DNA of 57,204 nucleotides from an uncultured Clostridia bacterium (GTDB lineage: Bacteria; Bacillota; Clostridia; TANB77; CAG-508). Where the stretch lies: positions 1 to 57,204 of the forward strand of contig CANRLO010000003.1 in the NCBI GenBank assembly GCA_947631495.1, written 5' to 3'. Shown in pieces: positions 39,163 to 49,121 of the stretch. A program made the position numbers and the translations under genes. Positions within the stretch are counted from its first letter, which is position 1, and the number at the start of each line of letters is the position of its first letter. The notes under the pieces were generated by a model that was given only the letters and a program-made list of their open reading frames with translations, searched no databases and was not told the DNA's origin.

Positions 39163-39188
39163 AAAAAATCCGCTACAGCGGATTTTTT
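39163..39188. terminator. Intrinsic terminator
   Basis: AAAAAATCCGC-TACA-GCGGATTTTTT is a strong stem with flanking T-runs, downstream of the virD4-like gene. Other ATAAAATAG hairpins (39122-39147) lie in the same 334-bp gap, which holds no gene. Confidence 0.85.
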
Positions 39189-39254
39189 ATTTATTCTTAT
39201 TTACATATTCTTATTTACATTTATTTTTTTATATTATAATGTTTCCTGTTTTTT

Positions 39255-39275
39255 TCCTCCGTCCCCAAATGCAGT
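39255..39275. repeat. Short GTCCCC element at the virD4 3' end
   Basis: TTCCTCCGTCCCCAAATGCAG abuts the stop of the virD4-like gene. It is a minimal member of the GGGAC group. Confidence 0.5.
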
Positions 39276-39276
39276 T

Positions 39277-41398
39277 TTATTCCATTGGACCAAATAATTC
39301 GTCGAATTTAGCTTCTAGTTCTTTTTGTATGTCTTCTGTAAATAATTGTGGTTTTTCGTCTTCTTGTTCTTGTGGAAGTGTTGGACTATCAAAGTCGTCA
39401 AAGTCTAGTAAATCAATTACTGGCTCTTTGTTTTCTTGTGGTTTTACTTCTTCTTGCTTTGTTTCTTCTATTCCTTCAATTATGACTGGCTCATTTGTTT
39501 CTTTTTCTTCTATATCAAAGTTTGCTGTTTCATTTACTTTTATATCTGGTTGTTTTTGTTCGAAATCTTTTTGTTCTTTTTCGTCTATATTATCTTCAAA
39601 TAAGTCATCTAATGATTCTACTTTTAAGTTTTCTGCTGCTTTTTTATTTGTTTCTGGTACATATGGATTGTATGGATTATATTTTCTCCATTCTCCTCTT
39701 ACTCCTGCATCAAATTCGTTATGGTTTAAACGATGTGCTTGTAATTCTTTATACATTTTTTGATGTGTGAAATAATAATATTTCTTTGCTTTTACTGGCT
39801 TGATTCCTTTTTCGTAGATAATACATAAATCGTTATCCATTCTTCTAAGTTCATCTGGCGTCATTAGTGCTCTTCCCATTAATTGTTCTGAGTCGCTGAA
39901 GCCTTGTTTATGTGCATGCTTATCACGATTAACTGATTTACTTTGTCTAAAGATTGTTTTTTCTCCTAATGCTTTTGAGAAATATTCTACTGTTTTATAT
40001 GAGTTACTTCCTAAGAATACGTGTGTATCACAGTTACCCATAATTGTTTCATACGATTTTTCATAAATTGCTTCTAATTGGTCTAAGTTTTGTAATATAA
40101 CACTAAATTGAATTCCTCTACTTCTTGATGTTGATATTTTTTTATCGAAGTCTGGTATTCTACCAATGTTAGCAAATTCGTCTAGTATGAAGAATACTGG
40201 TATTTTTAATTTTCCTCCATTTAAGTCTGCGTAATTATATAATTGTTGTATCATTTGTGAGAAGAAAATTGTTAATAAAAAGTCATATGCTGTATGGGTA
40301 TCTGATGAAATAACATATACTGCTGTTTTTTTGTTTCCTATATCTTCAAAGTTTATGGTATCGGTTGAAGTTACTTCTGCAATGTCTTTTGAATCGAATT
40401 TTCCAAGTTTTGATTGCAAAGAACTTAAGATTGAACCATAAGTCTTTTCTGGTGCTATTTCAATAGATTTATAATACATTCTTGCTGGATGGTCATATGG
40501 TAATTGATTGATTAATTCTGTAAGTAAGTTGCTTCCTCCATTACTGTTAGCAGCCCTTACTAATTCAGAACAGCTTGCTAAGTTTTGTTCTTCTTCTGGT
40601 CTTGTTGCAATTAAATAATAAATTAATGCTTTTAATAGCATTTCTGCCATATCGTCCCAGTATGGGTCTGACTTAGTTTCTGATGCTTGACCTTTTACAA
40701 CGGTATTAGCAATAACATCTACATCTAACTCACTTGCTACGTGCATTAGTGGGTTATATCCATCACTATTAGCAGGATTTACTAAGTTTAATACTTTTAT
40801 TTCATAGCCATGGTCTTTTAGGTAACCTGCTGTGTCATCATATAGTTCCCCTTTTGGGTCTGTAAATACATAAGAACCTAGCATTTGGTATGCATTTGGT
40901 TTTGAATATGATGCAGATTTACCAGAACCTGAACCGTCCTACAATTAGAGTGTTAATATTACCACGTTTATCTACTGGTAAGTAATTGTCTTCTGCTAAA
41001 ATGATTCCTTTATTTTTATTTAAAATACGATATTGCTCTCCATTTTCGCTCCAATCACTAGAGCCATGCTCCATATCGTGAAATTCTCCCTTTGGTTTTG
41101 ATTTGATAAATCCAATAATAGAGCATACAACAAATAAAATAGTGTAATTGATTAAACAGCTTATAAATGTTCCAATGTATTCTGCACTGAACATTTTTGT
41201 TATTGTACTAAAGCTTGTTATTGCTGGCACTATTTTTTCAATAAAAATATTTAGATTAAAATTTCCTGCAGCATTTGTTGAATTTTTAATTGTATAGGCT
41301 ATAGGCGAAACAAGTACTATGGCTAAAAATACCCATAGTACTCCAATGACAATTAAAAATTTTTTACTTTGTTTTAAGGTTCTTTTAAATTTATCCAT
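39277..41398 (-). CDS. VirD4/TraG-like coupling ATPase, needs +1 frameshift at CGG
   Basis: The N-terminal track ORF has two membrane segments (about 14-36 and 85-105) and ends NINTLIVG followed by frame-0 nonsense. Reading CGGT as Gly gives VGGSGSGKSASYSKPN, a perfect P-loop, and continues in frame to VFTDPKGELYDDTAGYLKDHGY, VFFILDEFANIGRI (Walker B), SVILQNLDQLEAIYEKSY and ANCDTHVFLGSN-like sensor motifs. The restored length is 706 residues, and the ORF is 3n+1. The frame-0 product would lack all ATPase motifs. It resembles the CD1115-type clostridial coupling proteins of conjugative elements, yet no relaxase, VirB4 or VirB6 is nearby. The C-terminal about 130 residues are acidic. Confidence 0.92.
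40933..40936 (-). other. +1 frameshift site CGGT in the virD4 P-loop
   Basis: Minus strand: ATT GTA GGA CGG TTC AGG in frame 0. The shift gives GTA GGA (C)GGT TCA GGT TCT GGT AAA, that is V-G-G-S-G-S-G-K. The frame-0 stop is five codons after CGG. Confidence 0.8.
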
Positions 41399-41424
41399 GG
41401 CTTTCCACCTTTTCTTTTGTTAAA

Positions 41425-41811
41425 CTATGCTAATTCTTGCGCATCTTCTTTTTGTTTTCTTGTTTTTGCTTTATTTAAATCTACCATTTTTCTTTCTCGT
41501 TCTGCTTTTGACTTCATGAAGTTCTTTATTTTTCCTTCTTTTCTTGCTACTTCTAATGAGTGTTCTGTAGGTCTATTTTCATTGTTTTCTTTTACTTGTG
41601 CATAGTTTGCTTTTTGTGCAATAATTTGTCCTAGTTCTGTTTTTATTGTTCCATTTTTTAAAATTTCTGCATTTCCTACAGAAAAGACCATGTTTTCTCC
41701 TAATATGTTGTCTTTTTTTCCTGCTGATCTTACTTTAATTCCTGGTTCTTTTTCTTTTCTAGATGACATAAATACAATGTCAACTTTTGAATCTCCATTT
41801 GTTTGATTCAT
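41425..41811 (-). CDS. Basic hypothetical protein next to virD4
   Basis: The 128-residue, Lys/Glu-rich, probably cytosolic protein (VDIVFMSSRKEKEPGIKVRSAGKK, FMKSKAERERKMVDLNKAKTRKQ) starts after AAGGGGAC and ends 27 bp before the virD4-like start. Its position suggests an accessory to the coupling protein. No family is recognised. Confidence 0.65.
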   Translation of the reverse strand: MNQTNGDSKVDIVFMSSRKEKEPGIKVRSAGKKDNILGENMVFSVGNAEILKNGTIKTELGQIIAQKANYAQVKENNENRPTEHSLEVARKEGKIKNFMKSKAERERKMVDLNKAKTRKQKEDAQELA

Positions 41812-41828
41812 TTTTTTACGTCCCCTTT

Positions 41829-42344
41829 CTAGTCTTTCTTATCTCGCACTTCAAAAGCAAAATAAGATTTGTATGGTTTTAATTTGCATTTTCCTTTTAC
41901 TTCATTGGTTTTTTCATCCATATATAAAGTTGGTTTTACTTCTTCTGTGGTTTCTGGGTCTATGATTGATATTGGTCTCTTAAAATTTGGTGTATATTGA
42001 AATTCTTTATATTCTTCTTGTTCAAAATATAAAGTATCAAACTTAATTGGCACTGGACTTTTAGAAATTCTTATTTTATCATCTTCTAAAACACCTGTAT
42101 TTACTACTACTTTTTCTTTTCCAAATGATAAAAATAGCAATTGTTCTTCGTAGTCTGGTTCATCAATAAAGAAGGTTTTTCTTTTTAAATTGCCTTTTAA
42201 TTCTTCTGTGGAGATGAGTCTTTCCACTGTATATTTAGGATACTCTGCTAAATATTCTTTTGCAGTTTTGTTAATACGATAGATAACTGTATTAACTCCT
42301 TCTGGATCGGTTATACTAAAGTGTTTACCTTGTATACTCTCCAT
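41829..42344 (-). CDS. Hypothetical protein in the virD4 operon
   Basis: The start is moved to the internal Met (MESIQGKHFS), which has AAAGGGGTG 6 nt upstream; the track's start is 18 residues longer. The product has about 171 residues, is soluble, and has beta-rich segments (TVIYRINKTAKEYLAEYPKY, KRKTFFIDEPDYEEQ, YKSYFAFEVRDKK). It lies 17 bp before the next gene and is likely the first gene of the three-gene virD4 operon. No family is recognised. Confidence 0.65.
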   Translation of the reverse strand: MESIQGKHFSITDPEGVNTVIYRINKTAKEYLAEYPKYTVERLISTEELKGNLKRKTFFIDEPDYEEQLLFLSFGKEKVVVNTGVLEDDKIRISKSPVPIKFDTLYFEQEEYKEFQYTPNFKRPISIIDPETTEEVKPTLYMDEKTNEVKGKCKLKPYKSYFAFEVRDKKD

Positions 42345-42453
42345 GTTTGCACCCCTTTCTATGAACCAAATTTCATAGTTTTTCTTTTGTACTGTCACTA
42401 AACATAATTATACAACGAATAGATATGCTTGTCAACGTTTTTTCTAATTTATG

Positions 42454-43323
42454 TTAATTTCTTGGTTCAAATTTTGATATTTCTTTTAATTTTTTATATA
42501 TTTCTATTTCTTCTTCTGATAAATTTTTTGGTACGACAATTTTAATTTCTGCAAATAAATCTCCTCTACCACCTTTTCCATCTTTATACCCTTTTTGTGG
42601 AATTCTAATTTTTTCTCCACTTTGAATTCCTTGTGGAATATAGATGTTACTACTACTATCAATGCCGTCTATGGATACTTTTGCCCCTAATGCAGCTTCC
42701 CATGGAGTTATGTATAAGTCTGTATAAATGTCATATCCATGTAAACGATATTTTTTTGTATTTTCAATGTTAACTTTTACAAATAAATCTCCGCTGTTTC
42801 CACCGTTGATGCCTGGCTTTCCTTGCCCAATTAAACGCATTTTTTCTCCATTTCGAATTCCTGCTGGAATTTGAATTGAGAAGGTTTTCATTTTGCCATC
42901 TGTTGCTCTTAATGATATTTTTTTATTGCTTCCATAAAAGGCTTGTTCTAAATTTAGTGTAATTTCGGTTTCTACATTTTCGCCTTTTTCTGGTATTTTT
43001 TGCTTTTTTCCTTTTTGGAAGGATTTGAAACTACCAAATAATAAGGTAAAGAAATCTGGTTTTGCTTCTCTTTCTTCTTTTTGCTTTTCAATTCTTTTTC
43101 CTACATGAGAATACCATATTCTATCGTATTTTCTTTTGGAATTTGGTGTAGATAATATACGATATGCTTCATTAATATCTTTGAATCTTTCTTCTGCTAT
43201 ACTTCCGCTGTTGACATCTGGATGATATTTTTTTGCTTGTTCACGAAAAGCATTTTTTATTTCATTTATTGTTACTCTGTTGGTTTCTAAACCTAATATT
43301 TTATAATAATCTTTGAATATCAT
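42454..43323 (-). CDS. DnaJ/CbpA-like co-chaperone without zinc finger
   Basis: The 289-residue product has an N-terminal J-domain with the HPD motif (REQAKKYHPDVNSG). There is no CxxCxGxG zinc-finger region. It is followed by two C-terminal substrate-binding beta domains (FSIQIPAGIRNGEKMRLIGQGKPG, DLFVKVNI, YTDLYITPWEAALGAKV). It stimulates DnaK ATPase in the family. It is a monocistronic type II J-protein. Confidence 0.93.
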   Translation of the reverse strand: MIFKDYYKILGLETNRVTINEIKNAFREQAKKYHPDVNSGSIAEERFKDINEAYRILSTPNSKRKYDRIWYSHVGKRIEKQKEEREAKPDFFTLLFGSFKSFQKGKKQKIPEKGENVETEITLNLEQAFYGSNKKISLRATDGKMKTFSIQIPAGIRNGEKMRLIGQGKPGINGGNSGDLFVKVNIENTKKYRLHGYDIYTDLYITPWEAALGAKVSIDGIDSSSNIYIPQGIQSGEKIRIPQKGYKDGKGGRGDLFAEIKIVVPKNLSEEEIEIYKKLKEISKFEPRN

Positions 43324-43395
43324 TTAACATCCTCCCATTTTTTCATGGTGTGTTTATTATATCAAGATTATATTTATTTTTCAATAGTTTCTTTT

Positions 43396-44592
43396 TTATT
43401 TTTTTGTGCCTATTTTGCTTCCTGATAATGCTAATATGTTTTGGTCATAAGAAAAAACTAATTTTTCTCTTTCTCTTTGCCTTTTTAATGCTATTTCTAC
43501 TAATTCGTCTATTTCTTTTTCAAATGTTTTATCAGTTGCTTCCCATAAATAGTATGATAATGCTCCTGGTATTGTATTGATTTCATTTATGAAAATTTCA
43601 TTGGTATCTTTATCTACTAAAAAGTCAATTCTAGAAACTCCACTGCAACCTAATACTTTAAATGTTTTTACTGCTAAGTCTTGAATTTCTTGTTTCATTT
43701 CTTTTGAAATTTCTGCTGGAAGTTTTCTTTTTAAACTTGCCATTCCTTTTGCTCCACTTTCCATCTCTCCTGTTTTGGTTTTTCCTCCTGAAACATATTT
43801 ATCTTGATAACTTAAGATTTCATCTGAGCCAATTGGTTCTTCACATTCTGATGGTTGTGCGTTTGAAATATCTCCCATGACTGAACAATTTACTTCTTTT
43901 AAGTTGATAATTGCATTTTCTACCATAATTCTATCTGAAAATTGCATTGCATATTCGATTGCATCTTTTAAACTTTCATTATCTTTGGCTTTCTTAATTC
44001 CTACACTAGAGCCTAAATTTCCTGCCTTTACAATGACTGGATATCTTAATTTTTCTTCTATTTGATTAATGTATGTTTGTTCTTCTTTTATATAATCTGT
44101 TGCATAAAATGCTACATAGTCAAGACATGGTAGGTTTACTTCTTTTAAAATTCTTCTCATCATAATTTTGTCCATTCCTATACTTGCTGATAAGATATCA
44201 CAGCCTATATATGGAATGTTTAACATTTCTAAAAATCCTGATACTGTACCATCTTCTCCGTTAGTTCCATGCATAGTTGGAAATGCTATATCAATGCTAT
44301 TTATAATATTATTTTTCATTTTTTTCATTGGAAATCTTACAACATTAATTTTCTTTCCATCATTTACAAGTGTAATTTGTTGCAATTTTTTTAATAATAC
44401 ATCTAAATTTTTGAACGATTCTAATGTTAAAAGTTCTTCTCCTGTGTACATTAAACCTTGTTTACTAATGTATATTGGAACTATTTCATATTTTTCTTTA
44501 TTAATATTGCTCATAGCCTGATTAGCTGTGATTATAGATATTTCGTGTTCTACTGACCTTCCCCCAAAAATAACTCCTAATTTTATTTTCAT
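43396..44592 (-). CDS. ddl: D-alanine--D-alanine ligase
   Basis: The 398-residue ATP-grasp enzyme starts IKLGVIFGGRSVEHEISIITA. It includes MHGTNGEDGTVSGFLEMLNIPYIGC, VIVKAGNLGSSVGI and EIFINEINTIPGALSYYLWEA (metal-binding Asn/Glu). It makes D-Ala-D-Ala for peptidoglycan precursors. It directly follows the Mur ligase, whose substrate it supplies. It is slightly longer than typical Ddl because of inserts near residue 260. Confidence 0.95.
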   Translation of the reverse strand: MKIKLGVIFGGRSVEHEISIITANQAMSNINKEKYEIVPIYISKQGLMYTGEELLTLESFKNLDVLLKKLQQITLVNDGKKINVVRFPMKKMKNNIINSIDIAFPTMHGTNGEDGTVSGFLEMLNIPYIGCDILSASIGMDKIMMRRILKEVNLPCLDYVAFYATDYIKEEQTYINQIEEKLRYPVIVKAGNLGSSVGIKKAKDNESLKDAIEYAMQFSDRIMVENAIINLKEVNCSVMGDISNAQPSECEEPIGSDEILSYQDKYVSGGKTKTGEMESGAKGMASLKRKLPAEISKEMKQEIQDLAVKTFKVLGCSGVSRIDFLVDKDTNEIFINEINTIPGALSYYLWEATDKTFEKEIDELVEIALKRQREREKLVFSYDQNILALSGSKIGTKK

Positions 44593-44653
44593 ATAAATCC
44601 TTCTTTCTTATTTTTACTTTTTACTATTTGTATATCTTGTGTTTATTTTACTT

Positions 44654-46228
44654 TTATAAATAATTGTCTGGTAAATCATTTTCTAGTAATATGACTGTAT
44701 CTTTTGCAGAAAACTCATTCCATTTTTTGATAGCTTCTTGTAAATCTTTTGCAATAAATATTTGCTCTTTTGGATAGTTTTCTTCTATTATTCCTTCGTA
44801 AATTGGTTTTGCTTGCTTTTCACCTACCAATATGATGTAATCTGCACAATTTGCTGCTTTTTTTCCTAGTTCTTTATTATATTTTTCTGTATATTCACCT
44901 AAATCTACAATTCCTGGTGTTACTATAATTCTTGTTTTTGGATAAAATAATTTAAGTGTTTCTAATGCTTTGGTTGCTCCTTGTATATTAGAATTATACG
45001 CATCATCAATGATTGTAAAACCATTTTCTTTTCGAATTAGTTCTAGTCTATGAGGAACTGGTTTTAACCCTCTTATTCCAGCTTTTATTTGTTCATCTGA
45101 TAAATTTAATTCTTTTGCTACGGATATAGCTGCTACAATGTTTACAATATTGTGCTCTCCTAATAATTTTGTTTTTATATTTGTAATTTCTCCTTGTTTT
45201 GTATGAACATTAAATACAGACCCGGAATCTGTTATTTTAATATCATATGCATATGTATCGCAATTTTCTGTCATTCCATATTTTACATTTTCTTTTTCTA
45301 TTTTCGTTTGTCTTATATTTTCATCTTCATAATTGATAAAGGCTTTTTGCGTTACTGCATCTACTAGTTCCATTTTTGTTTTTCTAACATTTTCCAAGGT
45401 TTTAAATGTTTCTAAATGTTGTGGTCCAATAGCTGTTAGAATACCATATTTAGGTTTTACTAAATCACATATTTCTTTAATATCTCCTATATTTTTAGCT
45501 CCCATTTCACATACAAAAATTTGATGCATTGGATTTAGTTTTTCATTGATTGTTCTTACTACTCCTAGTGTTGTATTGAAACTTTCTGGTGTCATTAAAA
45601 CATGATATTTTTGTTCTAATATGGTAGATAATATATACTTTGTACTTGTTTTTCCATAGCTTCCTGTTATTCCTATTACTGTTAAATCAGGCATTTCTTC
45701 TAACTTCTTTTGAGCACTTTGACAAAACTTTTTATTAATATGACTTTCTATTGGTTTATTTATTTTATTAATTAATATAACTAGATAGTTGTTAAATAAA
45801 ATCATGATATTAATAATACTTAAAGTAACTGCCTGTACTATGCTAGTTATAATGTTGTTGCCTTGTAATAATAAGTTAGCTATGATAACTAAAAGAATAA
45901 ATAAAATACTTGCTGTTGCATACATTCTTTTAATTCTTTTTGTTACTACAAATGGCTTTTTTTCATGATAAATATCTCTAGAAAAATATAATAAAATAGC
46001 GATAATTATGCCTATACTAAAGGCAATTGTTGGATTAATAAATATTAATATAATAGGTAAAAATAAAAGAATTTCTCTTGCTTTTAATTCTTTATTTTTT
46101 TTCATCCAATTTTGATATCTTTCATTTTTATATGATTCCAATTGTAGTATATGAAATCCATGTCTTAGCTTTTTTAAATAATAAACAAATAGTGTTATTA
46201 AAAATAGGTTAATTAATATGTAATTCAT
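44654..46228 (-). CDS. Membrane-fused MurF-type Mur ligase
   Basis: The 524-residue product has five or so N-terminal membrane helices (residues 1 to about 150) replacing the usual MurF domain 1. They are followed by an ATP-binding domain (VIGITGSYGKTSTKYIL) and the C-terminal ligase domain (IIDDAYNSNIQGATKALETL, VTPGIVDLGE). The catalytic core (GSYGKTS P-loop, AYNSN) is intact. It lies between the hydrolase (4-nt overlap) and ddl, so a D-Ala-D-Ala adding role at the membrane is the best guess; whether it is the only MurF is unknown. Confidence 0.85.
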   Translation of the reverse strand: MNYILINLFLITLFVYYLKKLRHGFHILQLESYKNERYQNWMKKNKELKAREILLFLPIILIFINPTIAFSIGIIIAILLYFSRDIYHEKKPFVVTKRIKRMYATASILFILLVIIANLLLQGNNIITSIVQAVTLSIINIMILFNNYLVILINKINKPIESHINKKFCQSAQKKLEEMPDLTVIGITGSYGKTSTKYILSTILEQKYHVLMTPESFNTTLGVVRTINEKLNPMHQIFVCEMGAKNIGDIKEICDLVKPKYGILTAIGPQHLETFKTLENVRKTKMELVDAVTQKAFINYEDENIRQTKIEKENVKYGMTENCDTYAYDIKITDSGSVFNVHTKQGEITNIKTKLLGEHNIVNIVAAISVAKELNLSDEQIKAGIRGLKPVPHRLELIRKENGFTIIDDAYNSNIQGATKALETLKLFYPKTRIIVTPGIVDLGEYTEKYNKELGKKAANCADYIILVGEKQAKPIYEGIIEENYPKEQIFIAKDLQEAIKKWNEFSAKDTVILLENDLPDNYL

Positions 46229-47046
46229 TGAATATCCTTCCTATCGTTCTTTAAAAATTCATCTAATACTAATAAGCAATTAGATAATCTTTCTAAATAT
46301 GAAAAATGACCTGCTCCTTCGTAAGTAACTAATCCGCTACCTGGAATTAATTTTTCCATTGTTTTTCCATCTTCTACTGGTGTTGCCGTATCTTGTTCTC
46401 CCCATATTAAAAGAGTTGGGGCTTTAATATTTGGCATCAAATGTTTTTGATCTTCGTTTATAATAATTGACATCGTCTTTTTTAATACGTCTGGTGAATT
46501 TTTATAATCACTTGAACCAAATTTAGCAAAAACTCTCTCTTTCATATTATTAAACATTTCTGTTTTTGGTAAAATTTTGAAAAGATTTTTTAAAATTTTA
46601 AAAGTGTATACTCTTATATAATATTTTAGTTTTCTTTTTGGCACAATTCCAGCGCTATCGATTAATACAATTTTGTTTATTTTTCCAAGATTTCTTCCTG
46701 CATAATTTAAAATAATTCTGCCTCCATTTGAATGCCCAATTAAGATTGGATTTTTTATTTCTAGTTTATCTAATAATGCTTTTAGAAAATCTCCAAAATC
46801 ATTTGTATTTAATGGTTGATCTGGAAGTTCACTTTTTCCAAAACCAATAATATCAATAGAATAAACTTTGAAATTTTTTTCTAAATGCCTAGCAAGTGGA
46901 GCCATTGTTTCTAAAGATGCTAACCATCCATGAAGTAATACAATAGGATTTCCTTCTCCTGTAACTTCATAATTTATTTTTTTTCCATTTATTTCTACTT
47001 CCAATTTTTCTCCTTCTCTATTTAAAAGAATTTTAGATGTTTTCAT
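46225..47046 (-). CDS. Alpha/beta hydrolase
   Basis: The 273-residue product has an alpha/beta-hydrolase fold with the nucleophile elbow GHSNGG (Ser in LIGHSNGGRIIL), the oxyanion HGW motif (VLLHGWLASLE), the catalytic Asp near LLIWGEQDTATP and His in YEGAGHFSYLE. Its stop overlaps the Mur-ligase start by 4 nt (ATGA-type coupling), suggesting a wall-precursor-linked esterase or amidase. The substrate is unknown. Confidence 0.9.
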   Translation of the reverse strand: MKTSKILLNREGEKLEVEINGKKINYEVTGEGNPIVLLHGWLASLETMAPLARHLEKNFKVYSIDIIGFGKSELPDQPLNTNDFGDFLKALLDKLEIKNPILIGHSNGGRIILNYAGRNLGKINKIVLIDSAGIVPKRKLKYYIRVYTFKILKNLFKILPKTEMFNNMKERVFAKFGSSDYKNSPDVLKKTMSIIINEDQKHLMPNIKAPTLLIWGEQDTATPVEDGKTMEKLIPGSGLVTYEGAGHFSYLERLSNCLLVLDEFLKNDRKDIQ

Positions 47047-47157
47047 TTTATACTATATGTGCTTATAAATCAATATATATCTTGAATTTTTATTTTATTC
47101 AATTTCATTGTTTATATTATTATCATAAATCTCTTTAATTGATTTTTCTATTCAAGC

Positions 47158-47196
47158 ACAAAAGAAACAGGGCTTTATTGCTCCTGTTTCTTTTGT
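47158..47196 (-). terminator. SASP terminator
   Basis: ACAAAAGAAACAGG and CCTGTTTCTTTTGT form a 14-bp perfect stem just after the SASP stop. Confidence 0.85.
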
Positions 47197-47202
47197 TATT
47201 TG

Positions 47203-47376
47203 TTATTGTTCTACACTTCTATTGGCAATTTCAATTGCTTTTGAAACAATATTTCCACAAGTTTTAGAAGATACATTTTGCCATCCACCATCTTGTTTTA
47301 CTTGTTCATACACACCTAATTCTTTTGCAATTTCTTCTTTTAAATTTTCAGACATCATACTACTTTTTCTTCCCAT
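47203..47376 (-). CDS. Small acid-soluble spore protein, alpha/beta type
   Basis: The start is at MGRKSS, 8 nt after GAGGAGG; the track's start is 7 residues longer. The 57-residue product has EEIAKELGVYEQVKQDGGWQNVSSKTCGNIVSKAIEIA. This contains the SASP helices and the GPR-cleavage-like segment (the family has E-[IFY]-A-E/-like sites), with DGGW and CGNIV being diagnostic of clostridial forms. SASPs coat spore DNA and give UV resistance. It is monocistronic with a terminator, and expected to be sigma-G dependent. Confidence 0.9.
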   Translation of the reverse strand: MGRKSSMMSENLKEEIAKELGVYEQVKQDGGWQNVSSKTCGNIVSKAIEIANRSVEQ

Positions 47377-47610
47377 TTTAGTTTCCTCCTCATTCATTTT
47401 GATGATTTACGGATACTTTTTGAAAAATAAATTACTTTTCTTTTTTATTTATATTTGTTTTTAGAATAGCTTTTCTTTGGAGTACTCCATTTTTATATAA
47501 AATTTTTATATAAAGTTCTATTCTTTTTACAACTTAAATATAAGATAATTCATTTTTCTATTTATAGTATGTGTGTTTTTATTTTTCTTATACTTTTATA
47601 AATTTTCCAA

Positions 47611-47650
47611 TGACACAAATGAAAACGTCCCTATTGTATCACTGATGTAC
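47611..47650. repeat. GGGAC-type repeat at the ypeB 3' end
   Basis: GACACAAATGAAAACGTCCCTATTGTATCAC closely matches the core of the 4217 element in the same orientation and lies just before the ypeB stop. Confidence 0.7.
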
Positions 47651-47655
47651 CACAC

Positions 47656-49065
47656 TTACATTGTTAATGTGCCATTTGGTGTGTCTCTTATTACTAAAAT
47701 GTCTTCTTCCTTTCCTGTTTGTGCGTTGATATATACTAAAAATTCCGTTCCTTCTATTGTTCCTTTGAATTCCCAACAGAAGATTTCTGTTTGAAATTCA
47801 GTTGGTATAACTGCTAAACTTTCACTTTTAATATCTAATGTTTTATTTAAGTTTTGTTTTGCTTCTTCTTTTGTTATTTTTACTTCTGGCAATTTTCTTT
47901 CTTGATGTGAGTTTAGATATCCTGTTGTTTCTATTCCTAGTATTTCTCCATTATCTAATGCTACTTTTAATTTGATTAAGTCTGGATACATGGTTACTTC
48001 ACCATTTTCTGTTTGTTGATGATAAGCATAATTGATGGTTAATACTCCGCTTTGTTTTAAATAGTAAGTTTCTTTCATGTTTGGAAATCCTTTAGCATTT
48101 AGGAAGTTTATTCCAATTTCATTTGCTCTTTCTTGTGATATGGTTTCTGCTTGCACTTCTCTATTATAGTTCATGAATACAACATGTCCGCCTTTTTGTG
48201 TTATTGAAATAATAAGTGAGTTGTTTTTGTCTTTTTCACTATTTAAAGTAATATAGAAGTCATAAGATGGCATATCTGTATTGTTTGTTAATCCTTGTGA
48301 TGTGATTTCTTTTATTTTGTCTTGCCCTACAAATTCTATGGCAACTTGCTTTGCTTGTTCTTCGCTTATGTCTTCTCCGGTTAATCCTTTTTTTTGCGTT
48401 GATGTCATATGTTCTGAGAAGGCACCATCGTAAATTAAGCCTGCATATTCGTGAAAGTTTTCTTCCAAATTACTAAAGCTATCTTTTGAAATGTTGCTTA
48501 CTTGTGTTGCAAATACACTACTTCCTTTGCTTGTTAATTCTCCCCATTTAATTCTTCCGTCATTCATATCGGCAGATAGTTGATTTAATGTATTTTCTAA
48601 TTCTACACTATAGTTGTGCAATTCTTTTAGATTATCAAAATCTTCTTGGGTTAATTCTTCATTATATATATTTTTTCTTGAAAGACTAAAACTATAATCA
48701 CTTACTTGATTTAAAAATTTGGAAGTGTTGGCTAATTCTTGCGAACCCATTGGAAGTCTTCCTAAATAGCTTTGTGCAAGATTTGCTTCTCTCCATAAGT
48801 GTGTTAATGTTTCTGCTCCGTGCTCTGGTGTGCTAGATATTAGTGATTTTGCTAAATATACTTCTACATTTTGTACATAATCTACTAGTTCGAAAAATGC
48901 CATGTTATATTCATTTTCTGTCATTTGACGATAGTCTCTTTCTCTTTTATATGTGTAAATTCCAAGTAATGCAATTACTGCTACTAGTGTTACTACTAGT
49001 GAAAGCATATGTCTATCTTGTAAACGATTTTTCCAATCGTATAGTTTCTCTTTGATTTTTCCCAT
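47656..49065 (-). CDS. ypeB: Germination protein YpeB
   Basis: The start is at MGKIKEKLYDW because GAAAGGAAAG sits 6 nt upstream. The product has about 469 residues: one N-terminal membrane helix (about 25-42), a helical YpeB domain, and C-terminal PepSY-like domains (EDISEEQAKQVAIEFVGQDKI, SQERANEIGINFLNAKGF, KITKEEAKQNLNKTLDI). YpeB is needed for SleB stability and localisation in spores. Order here: sleB upstream, ypeB 114 bp downstream, same strand, as in other spore formers. Confidence 0.93.
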   Translation of the reverse strand: MGKIKEKLYDWKNRLQDRHMLSLVVTLVAVIALLGIYTYKRERDYRQMTENEYNMAFFELVDYVQNVEVYLAKSLISSTPEHGAETLTHLWREANLAQSYLGRLPMGSQELANTSKFLNQVSDYSFSLSRKNIYNEELTQEDFDNLKELHNYSVELENTLNQLSADMNDGRIKWGELTSKGSSVFATQVSNISKDSFSNLEENFHEYAGLIYDGAFSEHMTSTQKKGLTGEDISEEQAKQVAIEFVGQDKIKEITSQGLTNNTDMPSYDFYITLNSEKDKNNSLIISITQKGGHVVFMNYNREVQAETISQERANEIGINFLNAKGFPNMKETYYLKQSGVLTINYAYHQQTENGEVTMYPDLIKLKVALDNGEILGIETTGYLNSHQERKLPEVKITKEEAKQNLNKTLDIKSESLAVIPTEFQTEIFCWEFKGTIEGTEFLVYINAQTGKEEDILVIRDTPNGTLTM

Positions 49066-49121
49066 GTAATTTCTTTCCTTTCTCATTTTCTATTTTTTAT
49101 CTTTTGTTTTTAACTTTTGTT

